From: Aquimarina spongiae
Lineage (GTDB): Bacteria > Bacteroidota > Bacteroidia > Flavobacteriales > Flavobacteriaceae
NCBI RefSeq assembly: GCF_900141785.1
Contig: NZ_FQYP01000008.1
Span: 62,001 to 126,000, forward strand
Direction of reading: 5' to 3'
Length of the DNA: 64,000 nt
In this document: positions 28,844 to 36,896 of the stretch, one piece after another
Numbering within the stretch: the stretch's first letter is position 1
Layout: each line of letters opens with the position of its first letter
Notes under the pieces: model-generated
Told to the model about the DNA's origin: nothing
Seen by the model: the letters and a program-made list of their open reading frames with translations, nothing else
The model's database searches: none
Program-made: the position numbers and the translations under genes

Positions 28844-29066
28844 GCCAAAATTAATTTTTGACAAAGGTATATGAATATTTATCAATAGTATAATTCTACT
28901 CTCACAATGTTAAGCAGTAGCTATTTGTTAACATTTTTATTCTGAAAATCGTTAGCAAGTAATTATCAATATGTTAATTTTTACTTCATTTTTTTATAAT
29001 TTTAATATCAGTATGTTTTCAAAAACCCCGTGAAAACTAGTTTTAGAAACAAAATACTGGGATACT

Positions 29067-31082
29067 TTGAAAAATTGCGTAATACAAAGTTTATCGATTT
29101 TTACAAGCAAAAAACTTGTAACGATAGGGGCTCTCTTTCTACTTCCGTTACTATTTTATGCACAAGGCGATGATAAATTGATCGAAAAGGCCGACGAACG
29201 TTTTGATGCATTTGCTTATATCGATGCCCGAGCTATATATCTGGATGTTGCACAAAAGGGATATGCATCTCAATTGCTATATCAAAAATTGGCCGACTCG
29301 TTCTACTTTACAGCAGATCTTGAAGAGTCTCTAGAATGGTATGAAAAATTAATCAGTACTTACCCCGAAGACATTGATCCCGAATACCTTTTTCGATACG
29401 CACAAAGTTTAAAAAGTGTAGAGCGCTACGTCGAAGCAGATGAAATGATGGATCAATTTTATCAACTTACCGGAGGAGATAAAAGAGCAAAATCCTTTAT
29501 CAACAAAAGAAATTATCTGGATTTCATAGAAATGCAATCTGGGAAATATGATCTCTTTACACTCAATATCAATACACGAAACTCTGAATACGCGCCTAGT
29601 TTTAATCATAACAATCAAGTTGTTTTTGCCTCCTCCAGAAGCAAGGAAACTAAGGATTCTAAAATCCATGCCTGGACTAAAACACCTTTCCTTGATTTAT
29701 ACTCGGCAACGATACAGGAAGATCAGATAAACTTGCAAAAACCAGTGAAATTAAAAGGCAAAATCAACACAAAATTTCATGAATCTTCTTCTTCGTTTAG
29801 CAAAGACGGGAAAACTGTTTATTTCTCCAGAAACAACTTTACCAATAATAAATTGGGGAAAAGCAGAAAAGGAGTGGTACTGCTCAAAATATATAGAGCT
29901 TCTTTAATTGATGGGAAATGGACAAACATCGTTGAGCTTCCATTTTCTAGTGATAACTATTCGGTGTCTCATCCCGCGCTAAGTGCGGATGGTAAAAAGT
30001 TATATTTTGCCAGTGACATGCCAGGTACTTTGGGGCAATCAGATCTTTATGTAGTGGATATTTTGGGGAATCAGAAATACGGAAATCCAAAAAATCTTGG
30101 GCCCAAAATTAATACCGAAGGACGAGAAACTTTTCCTTATATCAGTGACAGTGGAAGACTGTATTTTGCCAGCGATGGTCATGTAGGCCTTGGAGGGTTG
30201 GACATTTTTGTAGCAGTGCCATCAGAATCTGGTTTTTCTGGGGCTTTTAATGTGGGAAGACCAGTAAACAGTTCTAAAGACGATTTTACTTTTGTACTCA
30301 ATGAAGAAACAAAAATCGGATATTTTGCAAGCAATCGAAGAGGAGGAAAAGGTAATGATGATATTTATAGTTTTAAACAAACCGAAGAGCTTATTACCAC
30401 TTGCAAGCAATATATACAAGGTATTGTGAGTAATACTGCAACCAACGAAAGTATGCCTGGGGTTACCCTTGCTTTGCTTAACGCAACGGGAAATACAATT
30501 ACTGAAACTATCACAAATAGTGTGGGGCAATACACCTTTGATATCGAATGCGAAAAACAATATACCGTGCATGTAGCCAAGGACTTTTTTATTCCTAAAG
30601 ATATTCCTGTTACTTCCGATGATACTTATGAGTTTTTGCACGATGTTCCCGTACCTCTTACTCCAGAACAGCAACCTGAATTACTGCTCACGTCGGTAGC
30701 CGTAAATGTTGGGGATGATCTGGGGAAAATACTACAGTTAGAATCTATTTACTTTGGATTAGACGATGCCACCATAACCCCACAGGCCGAGGTAGAACTT
30801 CAAAAAGTAATTTCTGCCTTGCAGAAGTATCCAGAGTTAAAAATTGAAGTTCGCTCTCATACAGATAGCAGGTCAAGTTACTGGTACAACAAAAAACTAA
30901 GTGTAAAACGCATGCGCGCTACCACAAAATATATCATAACTAATGGTTTAATCAATTGGAGAAGAGTGAGAGGAAAAGCCTATGGAGAGCGAAGACTCAT
31001 CAACGACTGCACAGACGATGTACCTTGTACCGAAGAAGAACATCAGCAAAACAGAAGAAGCGAGTTTATAGTCATTAAATAA
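29067..31082 (+). CDS. PorE-like OmpA-family protein (TPR, PD40 propeller, CNA-like, OmpA)
   Basis: A 671-residue protein. It begins at a TTG codon: no in-frame ATG exists between the upstream stop at 29031 and the signal sequence (hydrophobic segment ending LLFYAQ, about residue 33). Domains in order: TPR-like helices (about 35-140), PD40 beta-propeller (about 165-430, with SADGKKLYFASD-type repeats), a carboxypeptidase-regulatory/CNA-type fold (about 445-530) and an OmpA C-terminal peptidoglycan-binding domain (about 555-671, VRSHTDSRSSYWYNKKLS). This is the architecture of PorE-like proteins linked to T9SS and gliding. No adjacent porP/sprF-type gene is present. Confidence 0.82.
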   Translation: MKNCVIQSLSIFTSKKLVTIGALFLLPLLFYAQGDDKLIEKADERFDAFAYIDARAIYLDVAQKGYASQLLYQKLADSFYFTADLEESLEWYEKLISTYPEDIDPEYLFRYAQSLKSVERYVEADEMMDQFYQLTGGDKRAKSFINKRNYLDFIEMQSGKYDLFTLNINTRNSEYAPSFNHNNQVVFASSRSKETKDSKIHAWTKTPFLDLYSATIQEDQINLQKPVKLKGKINTKFHESSSSFSKDGKTVYFSRNNFTNNKLGKSRKGVVLLKIYRASLIDGKWTNIVELPFSSDNYSVSHPALSADGKKLYFASDMPGTLGQSDLYVVDILGNQKYGNPKNLGPKINTEGRETFPYISDSGRLYFASDGHVGLGGLDIFVAVPSESGFSGAFNVGRPVNSSKDDFTFVLNEETKIGYFASNRRGGKGNDDIYSFKQTEELITTCKQYIQGIVSNTATNESMPGVTLALLNATGNTITETITNSVGQYTFDIECEKQYTVHVAKDFFIPKDIPVTSDDTYEFLHDVPVPLTPEQQPELLLTSVAVNVGDDLGKILQLESIYFGLDDATITPQAEVELQKVISALQKYPELKIEVRSHTDSRSSYWYNKKLSVKRMRATTKYIITNGLINWRRVRGKAYGERRLINDCTDDVPCTEEEHQQNRRSEFIVIK

Positions 31083-31088
31083 ATGTTG

Positions 31089-32432
31089 TTACTTCTTTAA
31101 TTTTCCAAAATACATTTTCGCCGACTTATTCACTCTAGGAGCCAAAATTAAGCCGGATAGTACAGTGGGAATCGCCATAAGTGCAAAAGCACTGTCTATT
31201 AAGTTGATCGCAAAATCAATTTTGACTACAGCAGCGATTACTATAGAACCTAGGTAAATATAGTTATAGTATTTCCCGTATTTAGGCTTTGTCAAAAACC
31301 CTAAACAGTTGGTCCCATAATAGGAGTAGGAAAATAAGGTCGAAAGTGCAAAAACGAGTACCATAATTACGACGACACCATCTCCTATCCCGTAAGGCAA
31401 CACCTCGTTAAAGGCTGACAATGTTAAGGATATCCCGTTCTTATCACTATGCTGCCAAACTCCTGTAGAGAGTATGGCCAATGCAGTCAAGGTGCAAACG
31501 AATAACGTATCAATTGCAGGTCCGATCATAGCCACCAAACCTTCTCGAATAGGTTCATTGGTTTTTGCGGTACCATGCATCATTGGTGCGGTTCCTATCC
31601 CTGCCTCGTTAGAAAAAGCTCCTCTTTTTATTCCTGTCTTTATCAGATACCCTAGAACTCCTCCTGCAGCTGCTCTTCCTGAAAATGCATCTGTAAGAAT
31701 CATCATAAACATATCAGGCACTACGTCAAACTGTATCACTAAAATGGTGATGACGGTAACAAAATATAACCCTACCATAAATGGCACTAATCTACTGGCT
31801 ACAACCCCTATACGCTGTATACCACCTAGAATGACTACAGATGCCAGTCCTGCCAATACAAATCCAATATGCCATTTGTATTCTTCTTCCCAATCCCACA
31901 CATCAATTAATGTTTGTGTAAGCTGATTTGCTGTAAATGCTGGTAAGGTACCAATAAGACCTGCTAATGAGAACAAAACAGCCAAAGGTTTCCAGCTTGC
32001 TCCCAATCCTTCGGTAATTACATACATGGGTCCACTAAGTACGTTCCCTTTTTCATCTTTGGATCTATACATTACCGCTAGAGAACACGTATAAAATTTG
32101 GTAGCCATCCCTATCAAAGCACTGATCCACATCCAGAAAACAGCCCCTGGACCACCCGTTGCAATGGCAACTGCAACTCCACTTATATTTCCCATCCCCA
32201 CGGTTGCAGCTATGGCAGAAGACAACGCTTGAAAGTGACTCAGCTGCCCTGGTGTGTTTTGATCATCATATTTCCCCCGAAGAATATCAATGGCATGCTT
32301 AAAATAAAGGAAAGGTGTAAACCGGGAGTAGATCAGGAAAAATATTCCTCCGCCAATAAGCAATATTAATAAAGGCCAATCCCAAACCCAAGAACTGAAC
32401 TTTGCCACCAGACCTTCAAAAATTTCAAACAT
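31089..32432 (-). CDS. AGCS-family sodium:alanine/glycine symporter
   Basis: A 447-residue membrane protein with about 10-11 membrane segments. Family blocks include GMGNISGVAVAIATGGPGA and KRGAFSNEAGIGTAPMMHG, the latter being the AGCS signature. It imports alanine, glycine or related amino acids with Na+. The gene converges on the OmpA gene, with only 6 bases between their stops. Its substrate preference cannot be read from the sequence. Confidence 0.92.
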   Translation of the reverse strand: MFEIFEGLVAKFSSWVWDWPLLILLIGGGIFFLIYSRFTPFLYFKHAIDILRGKYDDQNTPGQLSHFQALSSAIAATVGMGNISGVAVAIATGGPGAVFWMWISALIGMATKFYTCSLAVMYRSKDEKGNVLSGPMYVITEGLGASWKPLAVLFSLAGLIGTLPAFTANQLTQTLIDVWDWEEEYKWHIGFVLAGLASVVILGGIQRIGVVASRLVPFMVGLYFVTVITILVIQFDVVPDMFMMILTDAFSGRAAAGGVLGYLIKTGIKRGAFSNEAGIGTAPMMHGTAKTNEPIREGLVAMIGPAIDTLFVCTLTALAILSTGVWQHSDKNGISLTLSAFNEVLPYGIGDGVVVIMVLVFALSTLFSYSYYGTNCLGFLTKPKYGKYYNYIYLGSIVIAAVVKIDFAINLIDSAFALMAIPTVLSGLILAPRVNKSAKMYFGKLKK

Positions 32433-32540
32433 ATCTATAGAATTCCTATAAATGTAGTGACAAAAAACGAATCATTAATTAGTTTTTAATTCAAGTTAAG
32501 ATTCTTTAAAAGTCATAATGTTGAAATTCTTTTCACTTCA

Positions 32541-32589
32541 AAAACTTCAACACTGTGTAAAACAAATCGTTCAAACAGTGCTGAAGTTT
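32541..32589 (-). terminator. Long-stem terminator after the DUF6503-like gene
   Basis: Arms AAACTTCAACACTGT (32542-32556) and ACAGTGCTGAAGTTT (32575-32589) pair over 15 positions with one mismatch. On the minus strand the hairpin is followed by a short T-run. It begins about 13 bases beyond the stop at 32602. Confidence 0.75.
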
Positions 32590-32601
32590 GTGAATTCTCA
32601 A

Positions 32602-33381
32602 TTAATCCTGAATATTCTCTAGATTGAAACCATTATTAAATTTTACATTTTTGGTATACTGCTCGGTCCAGACTTCTTTTACCACATTACCATCCCAATC
32701 TGCTGGTGCATATTTCCGGTAGGTAGATACATAGACTCCATCAATTTTTTCATAGGTAACTTTCATCAGGCTTGGTTCGGTTACTCCAAAACCTTTAGCC
32801 GTGTATAAAAACTGATCTATTCTATGAGTTTCAGGATTGATATACAAGATATACTTATCACTGGTCTCCCCTATATTATCTCCAAAAGTCATTTCGACAA
32901 CCTTATATGATATCTCATTCACTTTTCTAGTGGGTAATAGTTTATGATTTACTCCAGGATCCAATAATTTGAACATCATAGCAAACCAATAGTAGTTGGT
33001 TTTCCTAAGTGCATGACCAATGTACGCAGGTTGTTTCTCTGTAATAACGTTGTTATCTAATTTGGAAACTGTCTTGGCGCCGTCAAAGAACTGGGTATGA
33101 ACACCTTTCATTTGTGGAATGGCATATACTTGTCTTTTTGAATATTTACCATAGGAAACTTCTCCGTTAAAAATGTACCGTTCTTTGGAAACATCGACAA
33201 TATTATTTCCTGTTACTTTAAAAGTGTAATCAAAGGAAACATCTTTCAATTTATAAAGTGCATTCTCTCCCCCATTAGCATCTACTACTTTGGTGATTAG
33301 TTCTCTTGCATCTTGAGCTTGAATTGTAGTTGCAACTAAAATTAATACAACTGAAACGATCCTTATTATTTGTTTTTTCAT
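32602..33381 (-). CDS. Exported DUF6503-like protein
   Basis: A 259-residue protein with a cleavable signal peptide (residues 1-22, ending TIQAQ). The body resembles the outer-membrane-lipoprotein-carrier-like DUF6503 family of Flavobacteriia (start of mature protein ARELITKVVDANGGENAL; later RIDQFLYTAKGFG). It is probably periplasmic; no catalytic residues are evident. A Crp/Fnr-family gene lies upstream on the same strand, and an FNR-box-like palindrome sits in the gap. A strong terminator follows. Confidence 0.7.
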   Translation of the reverse strand: MKKQIIRIVSVVLILVATTIQAQDARELITKVVDANGGENALYKLKDVSFDYTFKVTGNNIVDVSKERYIFNGEVSYGKYSKRQVYAIPQMKGVHTQFFDGAKTVSKLDNNVITEKQPAYIGHALRKTNYYWFAMMFKLLDPGVNHKLLPTRKVNEISYKVVEMTFGDNIGETSDKYILYINPETHRIDQFLYTAKGFGVTEPSLMKVTYEKIDGVYVSTYRKYAPADWDGNVVKEVWTEQYTKNVKFNNGFNLENIQD

Positions 33382-33472
33382 GACTATTTAATTTTATGAT
33401 GTTTAAAAAAATATTTACATCACAAATTTCTTATCAAATAGGGTCAATAAAAATAAGATAGGACAGGAAATC

Positions 33473-33492
33473 ATCTTGAACTAGTTCAAGAT
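33473..33492. promoter_or_regulatory. 20-bp perfect palindrome, Crp/Fnr-type operator candidate
   Basis: The half-site is ATCTTGAACT and the centre lies between 33482 and 33483. The inner 14 bases are TTGAACTAGTTCAA, resembling the FNR-box layout TTGAT-N4-ATCAA. It overlaps the stop codon of the Crp/Fnr gene and lies about 92 bases upstream of the DUF6503-like start. Without a T-run it is a poor terminator, so a regulator site is the better reading. Confidence 0.5.
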
Positions 33493-34073
33493 TTATTAGA
33501 AGGACGCGAACGTATTTTGCTTAAAAATTCGGCTGAAATCCCCAAATAAGAAGCGATTACATATTGTGGTACACGATTTACAATTTGTGGGTATCTCTTT
33601 GCATATTCGAGATAACGTTCTTCTGAAGTCTTACCGATATTGGCAACAATCCTCTTTCTAGAATTGGCAAATGCCTTTTCAGTGATCAAACGAAAATATT
33701 GGCTTAACCCATGAATTTCAGAACACAGTTTTTCGACATCAGTATACTTCATTTGAAAAATAATAGCATCTTCAAGAGCTTCTGCAAAGTGGGTGGCAGG
33801 CTCCTGATTGATCAGGCTAGAAAAGTCGGCAAAAAAGTAATCTTCGATACCAATACTCACCGTATGTTCTTTTCCATGATCATCCAAATAGAATACTCGA
33901 ACTGCACCTTTTACAATGTAACTACGGTACTCGCAAACATAACCGGGTTGAATGATAAACTGTCTTTTCTTTATACGTGAGGTTCTTATAATAGAAACGA
34001 AGCGTTCTTTTTCTTGATCCGACAACTCTACGTAACGCGCAATATTATTCAGTATACTTTCGTACTTCTCCAT
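33486..34073 (-). CDS. Crp/Fnr-family transcriptional regulator
   Basis: A 195-residue protein. The N-terminal two-thirds is a cyclic-nucleotide-binding-like beta barrel (QFIIQPGYVCEYRSYIVKGA). The C-terminal helix-turn-helix is YVIASYLGISAEFLSKIRS. It lacks the N-terminal cysteine cluster of oxygen-sensing FNR. Such short Crp/Fnr proteins are common in Flavobacteriia and often act on a neighbouring gene. The palindrome overlapping its 3' end is a candidate binding site upstream of the DUF6503-like gene. Confidence 0.85.
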   Translation of the reverse strand: MEKYESILNNIARYVELSDQEKERFVSIIRTSRIKKRQFIIQPGYVCEYRSYIVKGAVRVFYLDDHGKEHTVSIGIEDYFFADFSSLINQEPATHFAEALEDAIIFQMKYTDVEKLCSEIHGLSQYFRLITEKAFANSRKRIVANIGKTSEERYLEYAKRYPQIVNRVPQYVIASYLGISAEFLSKIRSRPSNKS

Positions 34074-34123
34074 TCTTTAGATATTACTTATGATCTTGTG
34101 AATTACGTTACAATATTACCAAA

Positions 34124-34597
34124 TCATTTTGCAGCACGTATAAATCGCGGTTTATCGACCCCTCGATCATACATAATGATACTTCCTGCAACAGCAACGT
34201 TAATACTTAATTCTGATTTAAACTTTACTAGAAACTGAGATTTTTCGATAGCTTTTTTTGATAGGCCATGATCTTCGGCTCCTAATAAATACACACATCT
34301 TTTAGGATGATTAAAGGTTTCTAAAGGTACTGCTTCTTCAGTTAATTCTACGCCCACCAACATCGCTCCTTTGGGTAGATGTTTGTAAAAATCTTCGAAG
34401 GTGTCATAATGAAAATAAGGCATCGCTTTTACAGCATTGTGGGTATCACTGGCTTGCTTAGCATATCTATTCCCTATGGTAAAAATAAAACTAGCTCCCA
34501 TGTTTTGAGCAGATCTCCATAGTACACCCAAATTTTCTGGAGTTTTCCCATTCTGAATCCCTATTCCGAAAAACTCATTTTCAAAATTATCTATCAT
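34124..34597 (-). CDS. TrmH/SpoU-family RNA methyltransferase
   Basis: A 157-residue SPOUT methyltransferase with only the catalytic domain. Motifs are FGIGIQNGKTPENLGVLWR (motif 1 region with the conserved asparagine), YLLGAEDHGLS (motif 2) and SINVAVAGSIIMYD (motif 3). The length fits TrmL-type tRNA 2'-O-methyltransferases, but the RNA target cannot be decided. It is the last gene before the injection-system cluster and lies 103 bases beyond its final stop. Confidence 0.85.
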   Translation of the reverse strand: MIDNFENEFFGIGIQNGKTPENLGVLWRSAQNMGASFIFTIGNRYAKQASDTHNAVKAMPYFHYDTFEDFYKHLPKGAMLVGVELTEEAVPLETFNHPKRCVYLLGAEDHGLSKKAIEKSQFLVKFKSELSINVAVAGSIIMYDRGVDKPRFIRAAK

Positions 34598-34700
34598 GAG
34601 GTAAAATTATAAAAGATCAAGGGATTCTCACACTATACCGTTCTAAACAATATCGACAAAACAATTTATTGTTAGAAAAATGAGTATACTACCAATGGAT

Positions 34701-36062
34701 TTAGATATTGATCTTTATCGTTTTCCCTTCTTTATTGTATTCTTTTTTCAAACCTTCCAAAAGATAATTGAGTTGAAGTTCTTTCTTACCTGAGGCAATG
34801 GTTTTCAGGCATGCGTATTGCACTACATTTACAATATTAGCTCCGGTAATGGCATATTTACGGGATATTTCTTCTAGAGAAATGGTATTCTCTAAGCCAA
34901 TCTCTTCTGGTAGTATTCTTTGCCAAAGATGGAGTCTTTCCTCTGGTCCAGGCACTTGAAATTCGATCATGGTCTGAAACCTTCGGGTAAAGGCCGAATC
35001 AATATTGGTTTTGAAATTGGATGCCAAAATCACTAATCCTGGATGCGCCTCAATACGCTGTAAGAGATAGGAGACTTCCTGATTGGCATATTTATCATGA
35101 GCATCTCTTACATTAGTTCTTTTTCCAAAGATAGAATCAGCCTCATCAAAGAAAAGAATCCAGTCTTTATTTGCTGCTTTATCAAATAATGAAGATAGGT
35201 TTTTTTCGGTTTCACCAATATATTTTGAAATCACCATAGATAAATCAATTCGATAAACATCTCTCTTAGTGTATTTTCCCAATAGACTGGCCGTAAGTGT
35301 TTTTCCGGTACCGGGTGACCCGTAAAACAAGACACGATACCCCGGTTTTATTTTATTCCCCATCTTCCAATCATTCATCAACACCTCATTGTGCTTCAGC
35401 CATATTTCAATTTCCTGAATCTGTTGCATTGTTTTTTCCTGAAGCACAAGATCATCCCATACCAAATCGGTATTAATCAACTTGGCAGGAAATTTTTGAC
35501 TCAACTTTGGTCGTTGTATTCTCCCTGTGGTTAGAAATGAAGAAAACTCTTCGTCTATCAGTAATTTACCACTCATTTTTGGCTCTCCTTTGGGAACATC
35601 ATCAACATATAGAATCTGTTCTCTAAACAATCCAGAACCTGTATTCAGATAATCGATCAGTGCTGCTCTTTCCTCTAAATGATTCCCAGCCAATATATAT
35701 AACGCAGTTTCGCCAGTTGGGATGATACCGCGATGAAATTTTCCTTTTACCCCACCAAAGTCAACAAACTCATTCCCGTTAGGAAAATAAGAAGAGATAA
35801 TTGTATTCAGCAAAGAAGGCGTAAAATGAGGAGTAAGTGCTAGTAATAGCAATACCGTATCAACTTCAGACAACTGATTATCTTTGATAAATCTTGACAA
35901 TGGAGATTGATCTCCTGTCAACTGAAATTGAGGTGCTGGCATTACCTCTTTTTTGAGCTCAATATGTAAGCGATACTGTATATATTGTTCTAAATACAGA
36001 AATAGTGATTGTACTTCTGACGTATAGCGAGTATCAGGCATTACTATATTTGACATAGGCAT
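34701..36062 (-). CDS. eCIS AAA+ ATPase (Afp15-like)
   Basis: A 453-residue AAA+ protein. The N-terminal about 200 residues are a family-specific helical region; Walker A is FYGSPGTGKTLTA (about 246-257), Walker B is WILFFDEADSIFGKR (about 301-315), sensor 1 asparagine is in ILASNF, and the RR arginine pair is near 360. This ATPase is a marker of extracellular contractile injection systems and is needed for particle assembly or cargo loading. Its 5' end overlaps the muramidase gene by 29 bases. It is the last gene of the minus-strand eCIS operon. Confidence 0.88.
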   Translation of the reverse strand: MPMSNIVMPDTRYTSEVQSLFLYLEQYIQYRLHIELKKEVMPAPQFQLTGDQSPLSRFIKDNQLSEVDTVLLLLALTPHFTPSLLNTIISSYFPNGNEFVDFGGVKGKFHRGIIPTGETALYILAGNHLEERAALIDYLNTGSGLFREQILYVDDVPKGEPKMSGKLLIDEEFSSFLTTGRIQRPKLSQKFPAKLINTDLVWDDLVLQEKTMQQIQEIEIWLKHNEVLMNDWKMGNKIKPGYRVLFYGSPGTGKTLTASLLGKYTKRDVYRIDLSMVISKYIGETEKNLSSLFDKAANKDWILFFDEADSIFGKRTNVRDAHDKYANQEVSYLLQRIEAHPGLVILASNFKTNIDSAFTRRFQTMIEFQVPGPEERLHLWQRILPEEIGLENTISLEEISRKYAITGANIVNVVQYACLKTIASGKKELQLNYLLEGLKKEYNKEGKTIKINI

Positions 36063-36876
36063 TCTTTAATTTGATATCGTATTTATTCTTTTTGTAACCT
36101 GGTCCATTGTACCCTTCGGCAAATTTGGCCCAGTTTTTCTCTTTTACCCAATCGATCAATTTTTTTCCTTTGAAATTGGTTTTTGAAATGAACTTCCCAA
36201 ACGCTTTCAGATGTTCCCGTTCATGTTCGTACATCTCCGAAACGAAATGATCTATAGATGCGTACCCCAGATGTTTATAATGAAAGCCCATAACCTGAAA
36301 CGATCCCCAGGAAGCCGATGCGTACGCCGCTTCATGAAAAGCAGCTTTATCTGATATCCCAGCTGCCTTTTCCAAACGATCGTACTCCCCTGCTCCACCT
36401 TTGTAATGCGTTTTTGTCCATTTTTTATAGAGTACATTTTTGGTTCTTTCAGAAACATATGAAGAAGGATTAACTCCTCTTTTTTCTAACTCTCTCCAAA
36501 AAATATGACCTTCAAACAAAATTCTTGGTCGACCGTGCAATAAAAAACCTTTACCGCTGCTTTCTATTTCATTAACAGCTTTTACCATGGCCAATTCGAG
36601 ACCAAAATCATTAGCAAAATCCTTTACATCTTTTTCCGACAAAAACTTATCATTAAAAGCTACTAAATTCTTTTCTGCTTCAATAAGTTTGGACCATGTT
36701 TTTAGACCAACAATCCCATCAACTACTAAATTGTTTTTTAATTGAAAAGCTTTTACAGCCTGGTCTGTATCTTTTCCAAAAAAATTGGAAACAAACACGG
36801 TATATCCTAACTTAGTTAGGATTTGTTCCAAATGGTGGACATCTTCTCCCTGAGATCTATAACGTATCGTTCTCAT
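36034..36876 (-). CDS. N-acetylmuramidase with peptidoglycan-binding domain, in the eCIS operon
   Basis: A 280-residue protein. Residues about 8-68 are a PG_binding_1 domain (LGYTVFVSNFFGKDTDQAV and GIVGLKTWSKL). Residues about 80-275 are an N-acetylmuramidase domain (DUF3380-type); the probable catalytic glutamates are E103/E105 in AVNEIESSGKGF, with PRILFEGHIFW and SWGSFQVMGFH as conserved blocks. There is no signal peptide. It may be a puncturing or wall-crossing lysozyme carried by the particle, an effector, or a lysin for releasing particles from the producing cell. It lies between the second vWA/PKD gene and the ATPase. Confidence 0.82.
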   Translation of the reverse strand: MRTIRYRSQGEDVHHLEQILTKLGYTVFVSNFFGKDTDQAVKAFQLKNNLVVDGIVGLKTWSKLIEAEKNLVAFNDKFLSEKDVKDFANDFGLELAMVKAVNEIESSGKGFLLHGRPRILFEGHIFWRELEKRGVNPSSYVSERTKNVLYKKWTKTHYKGGAGEYDRLEKAAGISDKAAFHEAAYASASWGSFQVMGFHYKHLGYASIDHFVSEMYEHEREHLKAFGKFISKTNFKGKKLIDWVKEKNWAKFAEGYNGPGYKKNKYDIKLKNAYVKYSNA

Positions 36877-36896
36877 CTATCTAATAATTTGAAATC

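Noticed and set aside
34657-34674. Short AT-rich hairpin after the ATPase gene, as the eCIS operon terminator
   Set aside because: The stem is only about five A/T-rich pairs with a poor T-run on the minus strand; it is too weak to call.
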